A DNA stretch of 64,000 nucleotides from Pseudomonadota bacterium (lineage in GTDB: Bacteria; Pseudomonadota; Gammaproteobacteria; Burkholderiales; Burkholderiaceae_C): the NCBI GenBank assembly GCA_030535425.1, contig JAUNHQ010000007.1:1-64000 (forward strand). The letters run 5' to 3'. The translations under genes and the position numbers were made by a program. The stretch's first letter is position 1. Every line of letters begins with the position of its first letter. The notes beneath the pieces are model-generated. The model did no database searches. It saw only the letters and a program-made list of their open reading frames with translations, and had not been told where the DNA came from. Below, piece by piece: positions 11,249-20,994 of this stretch.

Positions 11249-11350
11249 TTCCATTTCCAGATCAGAGCGAAACGCGAAGCGAGGCCGCAGACAGTGCTGT
11301 AGCACGGCAAGGCCGAGCGACAAAGTGTCGCTTTGATATGGAAATGGAAT
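11248..11350. repeat. MITE-like palindromic element, 103 bp
   Basis: The ends are 23-nt inverted repeats matching at 21 positions: 11248-11270 (starts ATTCCATTTCCAGATCA) and 11328-11350. The interior is GC-rich. It begins at the last base of the rhlE stop codon and lies between convergent rhlE and secA. No coding frame of its own is convincing. Confidence 0.6.
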
Positions 11351-11460
11351 AAGCCAGCGTTTGCTGCGTGCCGCATGTCCAGCCCCGTCAGCAGTGGCGG
11401 ACATGTACATAAAAGCCAAGGCTCATCAAACTGGGGGCCATGCCCCAGATCAAAAATAAA

Positions 11461-11493
11461 TGCCCGTCAGCCAAAGCTGACGGGCATCTTTTT
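11461..11493. terminator. Bidirectional intrinsic terminator between rhlE and secA
   Basis: A perfect 11-bp stem is formed by TGCCCGTCAGC (11461-11471) and GCTGACGGGCA (11476-11486) with loop CAAA. TCTTTTTTT follows on the plus strand, and AAAAATAAA precedes it (TTTATTTTT when read on the minus strand). It can end transcription of both convergent genes. Confidence 0.9.
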
Positions 11494-11513
11494 TTGCCAT
11501 TGGTCTGCCGGAA

Positions 11514-14294
11514 TCAGCTCAGCTTGCCATGGCATTGTTTGTATTTCAGACCGCTGCCACAGGGGCACGGGTCATTCCGCCCTACGCGAGCAACGGCACC
11601 TGCTGCCACTGCACCCGCTGTTGCAGCACGCACCTGAGACTCAGGCAGGGTTTGCGCTTCACCTGTCTCCGTGGGGGCGGTATAGGTCACGTTGCTGATG
11701 TGTTCCGCACGCTGCTCGATATCTTCCGCTACATGTTCCAGCTCTTCTGCTGACTGGATGCGCACGGTCATCAATGTGCGTGTCACATCATTCTTCACCA
11801 CATCCAAGAGCTTGCCAAACAGTTCGAAAGCCTCGCGCTTGTACTCTTGCTTAGGCTGCTTTTGGGCATAGCCTCGCAAATGAATGCCCTGGCGCAGATA
11901 GTCCAGCGCGGACAAATGCTCACGCCAGTGGCTGTCGATGTTTTGCAGCAGCACGGCACGTTCAAAGGGACGGAATTGCTCCGCACCAGCCAGTTCCAGC
12001 TTGGCCGCATAAGCCTGATGCGCGGCAGACACCACTTTTTCAACGATGTCTTGGTCTGAAATAGCGCTGGAAGACTCCACTTCCTTGACCAAGGGCAATT
12101 CAATATGCCACTCCTCAGTCAGTGCCTTTTCCAGCCCTGGGATATCCCACTGCTCCTCCACCGACTCGGCCGGCACGTACTGCCGCACCAGGTCAGTGAA
12201 GCAGCCTTCACGCAAGCTGGCAATTTGCGCGGACAAATCCTGTGCATCCAGAATTTCGTTGCGCTGCTGGTAAATGACCTTGCGCTGGTCGTTGGAGACG
12301 TCGTCGTATTCCAGCAGCTGCTTGCGGATGTCGAAGTTGCGCGCCTCGACCTTGCGCTGCGCGCTTTCGATGCTGCGGGTGACGATGCCGGCCTCGATGG
12401 CTTCGCCCTCGGGCATTTTCAGCCGGTCCATGATGGCGCGCACGCGGTCGCCAGCGAAGATGCGCATGAGCGCATCGTCCAAGCTGAGGTAAAAGCGCGA
12501 TGAGCCCGGATCACCCTGGCGGCCAGAGCGGCCGCGCAACTGGTTGTCGATGCGGCGGCTTTCGTGCCGCTCGGTGGCAATGATGCGCAGGCCACCCAGG
12601 GCTTTGATGGCGTCGTGGTCTTTCTGCCATTGCGCACGCAGATCGGCCACCTTGGCCTGCTTAGCCGCCTCGTCCAGCGCGGGGTCCTCCTCGATGGCTT
12701 GCACGGCTTTTTCAATGTTGCCGCCCAGCACGATGTCGGTGCCACGCCCGGCCATGTTGGTGGCGATGGTGATCATCTTGGCGCGGCCGGCCTGGGCCAC
12801 GATGTCGGCCTCCTTGGCGTGCTGCTTGGCGTTGAGCACCTGGTGCGGCAGTTTTTCCTTTTGCAGCAGCTGGGCGATGATTTCGGAGTTTTCGATGCTG
12901 GTAGTGCCCACCAGCACGGGCTGGCCGCGCATATAGCACTCGCGGATGTCGGCAATGGCGGCGTCGTACTTTTCCTTGGTGGTCTTGTACACGCGGTCGA
13001 GCTGGTCGTCGCGCTTGCTGGGGCGGTTGGGCGGAATGACCACGGTTTCCAGGCCGTAGATATCTTGAAACTCGTACGCCTCGGTGTCAGCCGTGCCGGT
13101 CATGCCGCCCAGCTTGTTGTAGAGGCGGAAATAGTTCTGGAACGTGATGGAGGCCAGGGTCTGGTTCTCGGCCTGGATGGGCACGCCCTCTTTGGCTTCC
13201 ACCGCCTGGTGCAGGCCGTCGCTCCAGCGGCGGCCTGTCATCAGGCGGCCGGTGAACTCGTCCACGATGACGATCTCCGGCCCTTGCTGGCCCTGCTGCA
13301 CCACGTAGTGCTGGTCGCGGTGGTACAGGTGGTGCGCGCGCAAGGCGGCGTTGAGGTGGTGCATCAGCGAGATGTTGCCCGCGTCGTACAGGCTGGTGCC
13401 TTCAGGAATCAAGCCCTGCTCGGCCAGGATGCGCTCGGCGTTTTCATGGCCCTGCTCGGTCAGGTGCACCTGGTGCGATTTTTCGTCCACGGTGAAATCG
13501 CCCGGCTTGGTCACGCCCAGGCCGGTGCGCGGGTCAGCCTCGCCCTCCTGGCGCGTGAGCAGCGGCACGATCTGGTTAAGGGCCAGGTACAGCGCGGTGT
13601 GGTCCTCGGCCTGGCCGCTGATGATCAAGGGGGTGCGCGCTTCGTCGATGAGGATGGAGTCCACCTCGTCCACGATGGCGTAGTTGAGCTGGCGTTGCAC
13701 GCGGTCGCCCGGCTCGTACACCATGTTGTCGCGCAGATAGTCGAAGCCGAATTCGTTGTTGGTGCCGTAGGTGATATCGGCGGCATAGGCGGCTTGCTTT
13801 TGCTCGCGCGCCATTTGCGGCAGGTTCACGCCCACGCTCAGGCCCAGGAAGTTGTACAACCGCCCCATCCATTGCGCGTCGCGGTTGGCCAGGTAGTCGT
13901 TCACGGTCACCACATGCACGCCGTTGCCCGTCAGCGCATTCAGGTACACCGGCAGCGTGGCGGTCAGGGTCTTGCCCTCGCCCGTGCGCATTTCGGCCAC
14001 CTTGCCTTCGTGCAGTGCCATGCCACCGATCAACTGCACGTCAAAGTGGCGCATTTTCATCACGCGCTTGGAGCCCTCGCGCACCACGGCAAAGGCTTCG
14101 GGCAAGATCGCATCCAGCGACTCGCCCTTGGCCACTCGTTCCTTGAACTCCTGAGTTTTGGCGCGCAAAGCCTCATCGCTGAGTTGTTCAAGCGCAGGCT
14201 CCAGCGCATTCACGCGCGCGGCCGTCTTGCGGTATTGCTTGAGCAGGCGGTCGTTGCGACTGCCAAAGAGCTTGGTGAGGAAGTTCGTAGCCAT
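11514..14294 (-). CDS. secA: Preprotein translocase ATPase SecA
   Basis: This 926-aa protein drives Sec-dependent export with SecYEG. Walker [10 protein letters not shown] lies at 102-110. The DEAD-like [20 protein letters not shown] block and the regulatory [14 protein letters not shown] and [20 protein letters not shown] motifs follow. The C-terminal zinc site is complete (Cys910, Cys912, Cys921, His922 in [13 protein letters not shown]), the part that contacts SecB and lipids. Length and motif order are normal. It is transcribed alone, divergent from the DciA-like gene, and ends at a strong bidirectional terminator. Confidence 0.97.
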   Translation of the reverse strand: MATNFLTKLFGSRNDRLLKQYRKTAARVNALEPALEQLSDEALRAKTQEFKERVAKGESLDAILPEAFAVVREGSKRVMKMRHFDVQLIGGMALHEGKVAEMRTGEGKTLTATLPVYLNALTGNGVHVVTVNDYLANRDAQWMGRLYNFLGLSVGVNLPQMAREQKQAAYAADITYGTNNEFGFDYLRDNMVYEPGDRVQRQLNYAIVDEVDSILIDEARTPLIISGQAEDHTALYLALNQIVPLLTRQEGEADPRTGLGVTKPGDFTVDEKSHQVHLTEQGHENAERILAEQGLIPEGTSLYDAGNISLMHHLNAALRAHHLYHRDQHYVVQQGQQGPEIVIVDEFTGRLMTGRRWSDGLHQAVEAKEGVPIQAENQTLASITFQNYFRLYNKLGGMTGTADTEAYEFQDIYGLETVVIPPNRPSKRDDQLDRVYKTTKEKYDAAIADIRECYMRGQPVLVGTTSIENSEIIAQLLQKEKLPHQVLNAKQHAKEADIVAQAGRAKMITIATNMAGRGTDIVLGGNIEKAVQAIEEDPALDEAAKQAKVADLRAQWQKDHDAIKALGGLRIIATERHESRRIDNQLRGRSGRQGDPGSSRFYLSLDDALMRIFAGDRVRAIMDRLKMPEGEAIEAGIVTRSIESAQRKVEARNFDIRKQLLEYDDVSNDQRKVIYQQRNEILDAQDLSAQIASLREGCFTDLVRQYVPAESVEEQWDIPGLEKALTEEWHIELPLVKEVESSSAISDQDIVEKVVSAAHQAYAAKLELAGAEQFRPFERAVLLQNIDSHWREHLSALDYLRQGIHLRGYAQKQPKQEYKREAFELFGKLLDVVKNDVTRTLMTVRIQSAEELEHVAEDIEQRAEHISNVTYTAPTETGEAQTLPESQVRAATAGAVAAGAVARVGRNDPCPCGSGLKYKQCHGKLS

Positions 14295-14525
14295 GCGTTT
14301 GCGGTTGCCTGAGACCTTTGTGCACTGGGCGTGTCAGGCGAGTGACCAGGATCCCAAATGGATGAAGATGAGACGGAAGCTGGGGGCAGACCAGCGAACT
14401 GCAAGCGGCCTGTCCGCTGCCTGCGGCTGTCTGCGGTTTGCCCCCGGCTCCCGTGGGGCAACTGCGCATTCTACCCAGCGCCCCAGGCGCGACGGAGATA
14501 ATCCGGGCGTTTTTCCTGCCTAGCC

Positions 14526-14843
14526 GTGAACCATTCCAGACACCATCAGGCGCTGAGCTTGCAGCAGGCTGTACAAAGCGCTCCCACACTGGCTCGGCTC
14601 AGCCAGATCGCCGAGCAGTCTGGTGCCTGCCTGGCCGTGATTCAGCCTCTGCTGCCACCCGCGCTGCGCGGCGTGGTGCGCGCGGGTGCCCTGGAGCAGC
14701 TTTCTGGCAACTGGTGCCTGCTTGTTCCCCATGCCGCTGCGGCAGCCAAGTTGCGCCAGCTCACCCCCGCGCTGTTGCAGGTGCTGGCACGGCATGAATC
14801 AGGCGTCCAGTCCATCCGTATCAAGATCGTGCAGCCCGGCTAG
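14526..14843 (+). CDS. DUF721/DciA-like protein
   Basis: This 105-aa protein has the DUF721 pattern: LSQIAEQSGACLAVIQPLLP followed by LRGVVRAGALEQLSGNWCLL and ending with a region of LRQLTPALLQVLA plus VQSIRIKIVQP. The family includes DciA, a loader or partner of the replicative helicase in bacteria lacking DnaC. Members are frequently found divergent from secA or lpxC. The protein is at the short end of the family. There is no obvious strong ribosome binding site, and 231 bp separate it from the secA start with no further gene. Confidence 0.65.
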   Translation: MNHSRHHQALSLQQAVQSAPTLARLSQIAEQSGACLAVIQPLLPPALRGVVRAGALEQLSGNWCLLVPHAAAAAKLRQLTPALLQVLARHESGVQSIRIKIVQPG

Positions 14844-14881
14844 GACCCCAGCAAAAAACCAGGCGAGCCAATCCCTGCTCA

Positions 14882-15334
14882 TCAAACGTAGCTGCGTGAC
14901 AGCGATTCGGCCACGCACACGGGCTTGTCGCTGCCTTCACGCTCCACCGTCACTTTCCAGGTGTTTTGCATGCCGCCTTCAATGGGTTCGGTCTTGAGCA
15001 GCTCAATGCGCGCGCGCAGGCGGCTGTTCACGGGCACAGGGGCCATGAAGCGCACTTTGTTCAAACCATAGTTGATGCCCATGCGCACGTCATCCACTTT
15101 GAGGCTGCGGGCGAAAAAACCCGCTAACAGCGACAACGTGAGGTAGCCGTGCGCAATGGTGGTGCCAAAGGGACCGGCCTTGGCACGCTCGGCATCCACA
15201 TGAATCCACTGGTGGTCATCCGTGGCGTCGGCAAACTGGTCGATGTGCTTTTGGGTCACGGTGAACCAGTCGGTCACGGTCACTTCCTGGCCGACGCAAG
15301 CGGCCAGATCGGAGAGGGTGGCGAAGGTTTTCAT
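14882..15334 (-). CDS. MaoC-like (R)-specific enoyl-CoA hydratase family protein
   Basis: The ATG at 15334 is preferred over an in-frame TTG nine bases upstream and gives 150 residues. The hydratase-2 signature is visible: Asp40 and His45 in DATDDHQWIHVD, followed by PFGTTIAHGYLTLSLL, the hot-dog-fold block of MaoC, NodN and PhaJ proteins. The conserved NKVRFMAPVPVNSRLRA strand follows. Such enzymes hydrate trans-2-enoyl-CoA. The chain-length specificity is unknown. It lies 36 bp from the ParA-like gene in the same direction. Confidence 0.8.
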   Translation of the reverse strand: MKTFATLSDLAACVGQEVTVTDWFTVTQKHIDQFADATDDHQWIHVDAERAKAGPFGTTIAHGYLTLSLLAGFFARSLKVDDVRMGINYGLNKVRFMAPVPVNSRLRARIELLKTEPIEGGMQNTWKVTVEREGSDKPVCVAESLSRSYV

Positions 15335-15370
15335 GTGGCGCAATCTACCCGGCGCGCCTGCTGGCGGCTG

Positions 15371-15997
15371 TCAGGCGGGTGACTGCTGATCGAGCCACTG
15401 GCAAATGCCTTGCCACTGCGCCAGATCTCGCGCCACGCGGGCAGGGGTCATGTCAAACAACGTCAGCCCGCGCGCGGCCAGATGCAGATAGTTCTGCGTG
15501 GGGCGCAACATGCCCAGCACGGGTAACCCCAGGCCGCTGACGAACTGGCGCAACTGCTCGGCAGCAATGGTGCGTTCATCCACGCGCATGCCCACCAGGC
15601 CCACACCGCCGCCAGGGCGGGCCAAGCCGGCCATCTGGTTCAGAAATTCGCGCGTGGCATAAATGTCAAAGATGCTCGGCTGCAAGGGAACCAGCACTTT
15701 GTCGGCCAGGCGCATCACCTCGCGCAGCCGGGTGCCGCCCAGGCCCGCGGGCGTGTCCAACACCACGTGGGTGGTGCCCCTGGGCGGGCGCACGATGAAG
15801 TCGCGCTGCACGTCCCAGGTGGCAATAGGCGCCACACCCTCGGGGCGAAGGCTCAGCCACAGGCGGGAGGATTGCTGCTGGTCCACATCGCCCAGCATCA
15901 CCGCGTGCCCCCGGCTGGCCCAATAGCCCGCCACATGGGTGGCCAGCGTGGATTTGCCCACGCCGCCTTTCGGGTTGGCAATCACGACGATTGGCAT
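15371..15997 (-). CDS. ParA/MinD-like Walker ATPase
   Basis: This 208-aa protein begins MPIVVIANPKGGVGKSTLAT. The deviant Walker A at 11-17 includes the signature lysine, and HVVLDTPAG (Walker B) and DVDQQQSS (switch) follow. It is a short, orphan ParA: no ParB or centromere-like repeat is next to it. This makes a role in plasmid-type partition less likely than positioning of a cellular cargo or a regulatory role. It ends with a divergent C-terminal helix (ARVARDLAQWQGICQWLDQQ). Confidence 0.8.
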   Translation of the reverse strand: MPIVVIANPKGGVGKSTLATHVAGYWASRGHAVMLGDVDQQQSSRLWLSLRPEGVAPIATWDVQRDFIVRPPRGTTHVVLDTPAGLGGTRLREVMRLADKVLVPLQPSIFDIYATREFLNQMAGLARPGGGVGLVGMRVDERTIAAEQLRQFVSGLGLPVLGMLRPTQNYLHLAARGLTLFDMTPARVARDLAQWQGICQWLDQQSPA

Positions 15998-16100
15998 GCT
16001 GCTCTCCTCTGACCTTTTGTGTTCATCACAGGCACATTGTTACAGGCCGTCAGAGCGCGTGTCCCACGCCTTGCGGGACACATCCCAAAAAACATGAGTG

Positions 16101-16153
16101 AAAAATGCCGTTTGCGCTTATTCAGAAAAGGTTTTAAGCTATGAAAGTAGAAG
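16101..16153 (-). repeat. R1 dispersed repeat, copy A
   Basis: Read on the minus strand it has ATAGCTTAAAACCTTTT, a short spacer, then AAGCGCAAACGGCATTTTT. It lies between lpxC and the ParA-like gene. Confidence 0.6.
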
Positions 16154-16211
16154 CAAAACCTGACTGCCGCATGGCCAGGCTATGCGCCGCACCCGGCTGG
16201 GCGGCCTTGCC

Positions 16212-17135
16212 CTACCACGCCCGCGCCAGTTGCGCAAAGCCGGCGGGCGCCTGGCGTTCGTCATTGAAGCTGACGATGTCGTAGGCATCGGGCTGCGCCA
16301 GCAGGGCGCGCAGCAATTGGTTGTTGAGCGCGTGGCCGGAGCGAAAGGCGCTGTAGGCGGCCAGCAGCGGATAGCCAATGCAGTACAGATCGCCAATGGC
16401 ATCCAGAATCTTGTGCTTGGCAAATTCCTCGTCGTAGCGCAGACCGTCGGCGTTGAGCACTTTCACGTCGTCCATGACGATGGCGTTGTCCAGCCCGCCG
16501 CCCAGCGCCAGGCCGTGCGAGCGCATGGCCTCCACGTCGCGGCTGAAGGCAAAGGTGCGCGCGCGGGCAATGTCGCGGCTGTAGCGGCCCGAGCCCATGT
16601 CAAAGTCCACGCGCTGGCCGGTGGCGTTGACGGCCGGGTGCTGAAAGTCGATCTCAAAGCTGAGGGTAAAGCCGTGGTGCGGCGCCAGCTGCGCCCACTT
16701 GAGCTGATCGCCCTCGCCTTCGCGCACTTGCACCGCGCGCTTGACCCGCAGAAAACGCTTGGGCGCGCCTTGCAGCGCAATGCCGGCGCTTTGCAGCAGG
16801 TAGACGAAGGACGAGGCCGAGCCGTCCAGAATGGGCACCTCTTCTGCCGTGATGTCCACGTACAGGTTGTCCAGCCCCAGGCCGGCGCAGGCGGACATGA
16901 GGTGCTCGATGGTGCGCACCTTGGCCTGCCCGTTGGTCAAGGTGGTGGCCAGGCGCGTGTCGCCCACGGCCTCGGCGCGCACGGGAATGTCCACCGGCTG
17001 GGGCAGGTCGATGCGGCGAAAGACGATGCCCGTGTCTGGCGGCGCGGGGCGCAGGGTCAGCTCCACCCGCTCGCCGCTGTGCAGCCCCACGCCGACGGCG
17101 CGGGTAAGCGATTTCAAGGTGCGTTGCGCAAGCAT
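16212..17135 (-). CDS. lpxC: UDP-3-O-acyl-N-acetylglucosamine deacetylase
   Basis: This 307-aa enzyme catalyses the committed step of lipid A synthesis. The start at 17135 ([20 protein letters not shown]) matches the conserved N-terminus. An ATG nine bases upstream is possible, and longer upstream frames run into ftsZ. Zinc ligands are recognisable: His78 in TIEHLMSA, and His241 and Asp245 in [11 protein letters not shown]. The catalytic His268 is in [10 protein letters not shown]. It is the last gene of the dcw cluster, 217 bp after ftsZ, with a hairpin and an R1 repeat in the gap that may separate its expression from ftsZ. Confidence 0.95.
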   Translation of the reverse strand: MLAQRTLKSLTRAVGVGLHSGERVELTLRPAPPDTGIVFRRIDLPQPVDIPVRAEAVGDTRLATTLTNGQAKVRTIEHLMSACAGLGLDNLYVDITAEEVPILDGSASSFVYLLQSAGIALQGAPKRFLRVKRAVQVREGEGDQLKWAQLAPHHGFTLSFEIDFQHPAVNATGQRVDFDMGSGRYSRDIARARTFAFSRDVEAMRSHGLALGGGLDNAIVMDDVKVLNADGLRYDEEFAKHKILDAIGDLYCIGYPLLAAYSAFRSGHALNNQLLRALLAQPDAYDIVSFNDERQAPAGFAQLARAW

Positions 17136-17210
17136 GGGGCGCATTGTAGGTTTGGGGCGCCGCCCTTGGCATGTGTGCAAGGTATCCGCACGGCACCCAG
17201 AAGTTTCAAA

Positions 17211-17266
17211 ATGAAATGACCGCTTGCGCTTATCCATCAAGCGCAAGCAGCTATCAATTACAGAGC
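17211..17266 (-). repeat. R1 dispersed repeat, copy B (hairpin subtype)
   Basis: Read on the minus strand: GCTCTGTAATTGATAGCTGC, then TTGCGCTT and AAGCGCAA forming an 8-bp stem around a 7-nt loop. It lies in the ftsZ-lpxC gap. Confidence 0.6.
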
Positions 17267-17276
17267 GAAATACCCA

Positions 17277-17306
17277 CACCCTGCCGCAGCGAGGAGCGGC
17301 AGGGTG
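17277..17306 (-). terminator. Strong hairpin between ftsZ and lpxC
   Basis: An 11-bp perfect stem is formed by CACCCTGCCGC and GCGGCAGGGTG with an 8-nt loop. On the minus-strand transcript it lies just after ftsZ. It is not followed by a clean T tract (GGGTATTTCG), so attenuation, RNA processing or partial termination are all possible. Confidence 0.4.
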
Positions 17307-17352
17307 CGGGCGCCAAGCGACAGCGGGCCGGTGGATGCCGCGCAGCCCTTTC

Positions 17353-18585
17353 TTAGTCCGCCTGCTTGCGCAAGAAGGCGGGAATTTCAAAGTCGTCCAT
17401 GCCGCCAGACGACAGCGCATCCACCTTGGCTGCGGCCTGGGTGCGGTTGGTGCGCCACACGCTGGGCACGGCCATGTTGCCGTAGTCGGGCTGCTGGGCC
17501 ATGCCGCCGCCCACACCTGCGCCGCCTGCGGCCTGGCCCATGGTGGGCACGGCAAAGGGCATGTTGTCGGTGCCGGTGCGCAGGCCGCCTTGCACCACGG
17601 TAATGGGCTGGCGGCGTGCAGCGGCCTGGCGCGACAGGCCGGTGGCCACCACGGTGACGCGGATGTCGTCGCCCAGCGCATCGTCGTAGGCGGCGCCGAA
17701 GATGACGTGCGCGTCGGGCGAAGCGTAGGCACGGATGGTGTTCATGGCCTCGCGCGACTCGCTCAGCTTGAGCGAGCCTTTGGACGCGGTGACCAACACC
17801 AGCACGCCCTTGGCGCCGGAGAGGTCGATGCCTTCCAGCAGCGGGCAGGCAATGGCCTGCTCGGCGGCGATGCGGGCGCGGTCGGGGCCGCTGGCGGCAG
17901 CCGTGCCCATCATGGCTTTGCCGGGCTCGCCCATGACGGTGCGCACGTCCTCGAAGTCCACGTTCACCTGGCCGTACTCGTTGATGATTTCGGCAATGCC
18001 GCCGACGGCGTTTTTCAGCACGTCGTTGGCCTGGGCAAAGGCTTCTTCCTGGGTGATGTCATCGCCCAGCACCTCCAGCAGCTTCTCGTTGAGCACCACA
18101 ACCAGCGAATCGACGTTGGCTTCCAGCTCGGTCAGGCCTGCTTCGGCGTTGGTCATGCGGCGGCCGCCCTCCCAGTCGAAGGGCTTGGTGACCACGGCCA
18201 CGGTGAGGATGCCCATGTCCTTGGCGATGCGCGCGATCACGGGCGCTGCGCCCGTGCCGGTGCCGCCGCCCATGCCGGCGGTGATGAACAGCATGTGCGC
18301 GCCGCGAATGGCCTGGCGGATGTCGTCGGCGGCGGCTTCGGCAGCCTCGCGGCCTTTTTCAGGCTTGCTGCCCGCACCCAGGCCCGAGCCACCCAGCTGA
18401 ATGCTGGCGCTGGCCAGCGTGCGGCTGAGCGCCTGCGCATCGGTGTTGGCGCAAATGAACTCCACGCCTTGCACGTGGCGGTTGATCATGTGGTCCACGG
18501 CATTGCTGCCGCCCCCGCCCACGCCAATGACTTTGATTTGCGTGCCGGAATTGAAGGCTTCGGTTTCGATCATTTCGATGCTCAT
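17353..18585 (-). CDS. ftsZ: Cell division GTPase FtsZ
   Basis: This 410-aa tubulin homologue forms the division ring. AAGGAGCGCACC precedes the ATG at 18585. Longer upstream frames run through repeats and are rejected. The GTP-binding motif GGGTGTG lies at 106-112, preceded by [13 protein letters not shown] near the N-terminus. The C-terminal peptide [14 protein letters not shown], which binds FtsA and ZipA-type anchors, is intact after a Gly/Ala-rich linker. It is separated from ftsA by a 345-bp repeat-filled gap, unusual for these two genes. Confidence 0.97.
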   Translation of the reverse strand: MSIEMIETEAFNSGTQIKVIGVGGGGSNAVDHMINRHVQGVEFICANTDAQALSRTLASASIQLGGSGLGAGSKPEKGREAAEAAADDIRQAIRGAHMLFITAGMGGGTGTGAAPVIARIAKDMGILTVAVVTKPFDWEGGRRMTNAEAGLTELEANVDSLVVVLNEKLLEVLGDDITQEEAFAQANDVLKNAVGGIAEIINEYGQVNVDFEDVRTVMGEPGKAMMGTAAASGPDRARIAAEQAIACPLLEGIDLSGAKGVLVLVTASKGSLKLSESREAMNTIRAYASPDAHVIFGAAYDDALGDDIRVTVVATGLSRQAAARRQPITVVQGGLRTGTDNMPFAVPTMGQAAGGAGVGGGMAQQPDYGNMAVPSVWRTNRTQAAAKVDALSSGGMDDFEIPAFLRKQAD

Positions 18586-18930
18586 GGTGCGCTCCTTGCT
18601 GCCTGTGGTTGCCCTGGGTTGAATGGGTGTGATGAAAAGAAAAAACGAAAAACGGTGAAAGAAAAAAAGCTCTGACATCGCCACGCCGGCGAGCCACGCG
18701 CCCGCGCAAGACTGCGCAGCAAGCCAAGCGAGAGCGCCGCAGCCCCGGTCATTAGCGCTGCTGACCTTTCCCTCTGGCAAAAAAGCGCGCAGCGCTGCCA
18801 CCCAAGGCCGCGCAGCAGGCCAAGCGAATGGCTGCGGAGCAAGCCAAGCGAGAGCGCCGTGGCCGGGCATGCACCGGCCACTGGCGCTGTCCCCCCTTGG
18901 GGGGATGGCGCGCAGCGCCTCAGGGGGGTA
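18586..18930. other. Repeat-filled ftsA-ftsZ gap, no gene
   Basis: This 345-bp stretch holds no credible gene. It contains a 22-nt exact direct repeat (18718-18739 and 18838-18859, centre AAGCCAAGCGAGAGCGCC) spaced by exactly 120 bp. A third, diverged relative lies at 18812-18831. R2 element 1 lies at 18865-18929 against the ftsA stop. 18637-18672 is a purine-rich run near the start of ftsZ. An ftsZ promoter could lie here but I could not pick one. Confidence 0.6.
18865..18929 (-). repeat. R2 hairpin element, copy 1 (short form)
   Basis: Read on the minus strand, directly after the ftsA stop: CCCCCCTGAGGCGCTGCGCG, then CCCCCCAAGGGGGG, then a GGCC-rich arm. It shares its CTCAGGGGGG end and overall order with copies 2 and 3 but lacks their central segment. 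Confidence 0.6.
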
Positions 18931-20160
18931 TCAAAAATTACCAACGATGAAATCCTTAAAACGGCTGAACGCGGTTTTCACGCCGCTGGTTTTTTGCGCC
19001 ACCTTGAAGCCGCGCAGGCGCGCCAGGCGGGCTTCTTCCATCAGCCCCATCACGGTGGCCGCGCGCGGCTGGGCCACCATGTCAGACAGGGCGCGTGAAT
19101 ACTTGGGCACGCCGCGTCGCACGGGCTTGAGGAAGATGTCCTCGCCCAGCTCCACCATGCCCGGCATGACGGCGCTGCCACCCGTGAGCACCACGCCGGA
19201 AGACAGCACTTCCTCAAAGCCCGAGTCGCGGATGACCTGCTGCACCAGCGAAAAGATTTCTTCCACGCGCGGCTCGATCACGCCCGCCAGGGCCTGCTTG
19301 CTCAGCATGCGCGGCGTGCGGTCGCCCAAACCCGGCACTTCCACCTGGGTGTCGGCATCGGCCAGCAGCTGCTTGGCGCAGCCGTGGGCCACCTTGATGT
19401 CCTCCGCATCCATGGTGGGCGTGCGCAAGGCCATGGCAATGTCGCTGGTGATGAGATCGCCCGCGATGGGAATGACCGCCGTGTGCCGGATGGCGCCGCC
19501 GGCGAAGATGGCCACGTCGGTCGTGCCCGCGCCCACGTCCACGCAGGCCACGCCCAGGTCGCGCTCGTCGTCGGTCAGCACCGCCTGGGCCGATGCCAGC
19601 GGGTTGAGCATGAGCTGATCCACCTCCAGCCCGCAGCGGCGCACGCACTTGATGATGTTCTCGGCCGCGCTTTGCGCGCCGGTGACGATGTGCACCTTGG
19701 CCTCCAGGCGCATGCCGCTCATGCCAACGGGTTCGCGCACGTCCTGCCCGTCAATGACGAACTCCTGCGGCTCCACCAGCAAAAGGCGCTGGTCGCTGGA
19801 GATGTTGATGGCCTTGGCCGTTTCCACCACGCGGGCCACGTCGATGGGGGTGACTTCGCGGTCCTTGACGGCCACCATGCCGCTGGAGTTGATGCCCCGG
19901 ATGTGGCTGCCGGTGATGCCGGTGTACACGCGCCCGATCTTGCAGTCGGCCATCAGCTCGGCCTCTTTCAGCGCCTGCTGGATGCTGGCCACGGTGGCGT
20001 CGATGTTGACCACCACGCCGCGCTTGAGGCCATTGCTGGGCGCCACGCCCAGGCCGGCGAGCTTGAGGTCGCCGCCGGGCAGGACTTCGCCCACCACCAC
20101 CATGATCTTGGCGGTGCCGATGTCGAGCCCGACGATCAAATCCTTGTACTCTTTTGCCAT
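18931..20160 (-). CDS. ftsA: Cell division protein FtsA
   Basis: This 409-aa actin-like protein anchors FtsZ to the membrane. Landmarks include the N-terminal IVGLDIGTAKIMVVVGE phosphate-1 loop, the SHIRGINSSGMVAVKDREVT block, VDVGAGTTDVAIFAGG (phosphate 2) and VLTGGSAVMPGM (adenosine site). The C-terminal amphipathic tail RFKDFIVGNF is the expected membrane-targeting helix. It starts 45 bp after ftsQ. An R2 element begins one base after its stop codon. Confidence 0.96.
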   Translation of the reverse strand: MAKEYKDLIVGLDIGTAKIMVVVGEVLPGGDLKLAGLGVAPSNGLKRGVVVNIDATVASIQQALKEAELMADCKIGRVYTGITGSHIRGINSSGMVAVKDREVTPIDVARVVETAKAINISSDQRLLLVEPQEFVIDGQDVREPVGMSGMRLEAKVHIVTGAQSAAENIIKCVRRCGLEVDQLMLNPLASAQAVLTDDERDLGVACVDVGAGTTDVAIFAGGAIRHTAVIPIAGDLITSDIAMALRTPTMDAEDIKVAHGCAKQLLADADTQVEVPGLGDRTPRMLSKQALAGVIEPRVEEIFSLVQQVIRDSGFEEVLSSGVVLTGGSAVMPGMVELGEDIFLKPVRRGVPKYSRALSDMVAQPRAATVMGLMEEARLARLRGFKVAQKTSGVKTAFSRFKDFIVGNF

Positions 20161-20205
20161 CTGCTTGTTGTCCGTTGTTGCTTGCTTGCCGTCCCTTGCG
20201 CGCGT

Positions 20206-20994
20206 TCAGCGCCCCTGCTCGTCTGCCTGCGCGCGCACGGTGCTGACGCCGCGCAAGCGCAGCGCATAGCCGCCCACGTGGCGCAAATCCGCTGCCTCGA
20301 TCGCGTCCACGCCGCGCTGGTGGCGCGCCGCCACCTCGCGCGCCGTGGCGGCAAACTGCGCCAGCCGCGCCGCCAGCTCAGACGGCGTGCCGTGGCCCAG
20401 CTCGATTTCGCCGCCGCCTTCCAGCTCGGCATGCCAGTGGCCGCGCGGCTCCAGGCGCAGCGCGGTCATGGGCAGGCCCAGCGGGCGCAGCGCGGGGCTG
20501 AGCTGGCGGTACATCTCCAGCACCTGCGGCGTCTGCCCGTCGGGGCCGCTGAGCCGAGGCACGCGGGCGCCGTCCAGGTCGTCGGCCTCGGCCTCGAACA
20601 CCTCGCCAAAGCTGTTGACCAGGTGCGTATCGCCCTCGCCCCAGCGCGCCACGGGCACGTGTTCTTGCAGGTTCACATGCAGCGTGCCCGGAAACTCGCG
20701 CTGCACCACGGCCCGGCGCACCCAGGGCGCCGACTGAAACGCCTGCTGCGCGGCGTGCAAGTCCATGGTGAAAAAGTTGCCCGCCAGGCGCGGCATCACG
20801 GCCGCGCTCAGGCTGGCGGCGCTGTTGTGGCCGGTGTCGCCCGTGACGGTGATGTGCGAGATGGCAAACACCGGGTTGCGCAGCGCCCACCACAGCCCCA
20901 GGCCCAAAGCGGCCAGCACCAGGCCCGTGACGAGCAGCGAAGCCGTCGCGTTCATGAGCCTGACGTCAAAGGGGGTGGGCAGCACAGCGTTCAT
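20206..20994 (-). CDS. ftsQ: Cell division protein FtsQ
   Basis: This 262-aa bitopic protein has a short cytoplasmic N-terminus ([18 protein letters not shown]), one membrane segment (about 17-37) and a POTRA domain ([18 protein letters not shown]). The beta-rich FtsQ domain follows ([20 protein letters not shown] and PVARWGEG). It links FtsB-FtsL to the early divisome in the periplasm. The ATG at 20994 overlaps the ddlB stop (ATGA), which supports this start over an upstream alternative. Confidence 0.93.
   Translation of the reverse strand: MNAVLPTPFDVRLMNATASLLVTGLVLAALGLGLWWALRNPVFAISHITVTGDTGHNSAASLSAAVMPRLAGNFFTMDLHAAQQAFQSAPWVRRAVVQREFPGTLHVNLQEHVPVARWGEGDTHLVNSFGEVFEAEADDLDGARVPRLSGPDGQTPQVLEMYRQLSPALRPLGLPMTALRLEPRGHWHAELEGGGEIELGHGTPSELAARLAQFAATAREVAARHQRGVDAIEAADLRHVGGYALRLRGVSTVRAQADEQGR

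Noticed and set aside
9677..11419. 580-codon minus-strand frame opposite rhlE
   Set aside because: It is antisense to a clear DEAD-box helicase, with no recognisable motif.
12564..14312. Long plus-strand open frame opposite secA
   Set aside because: It is a composition shadow of secA: low-complexity His/Val/Gly content and no start context.
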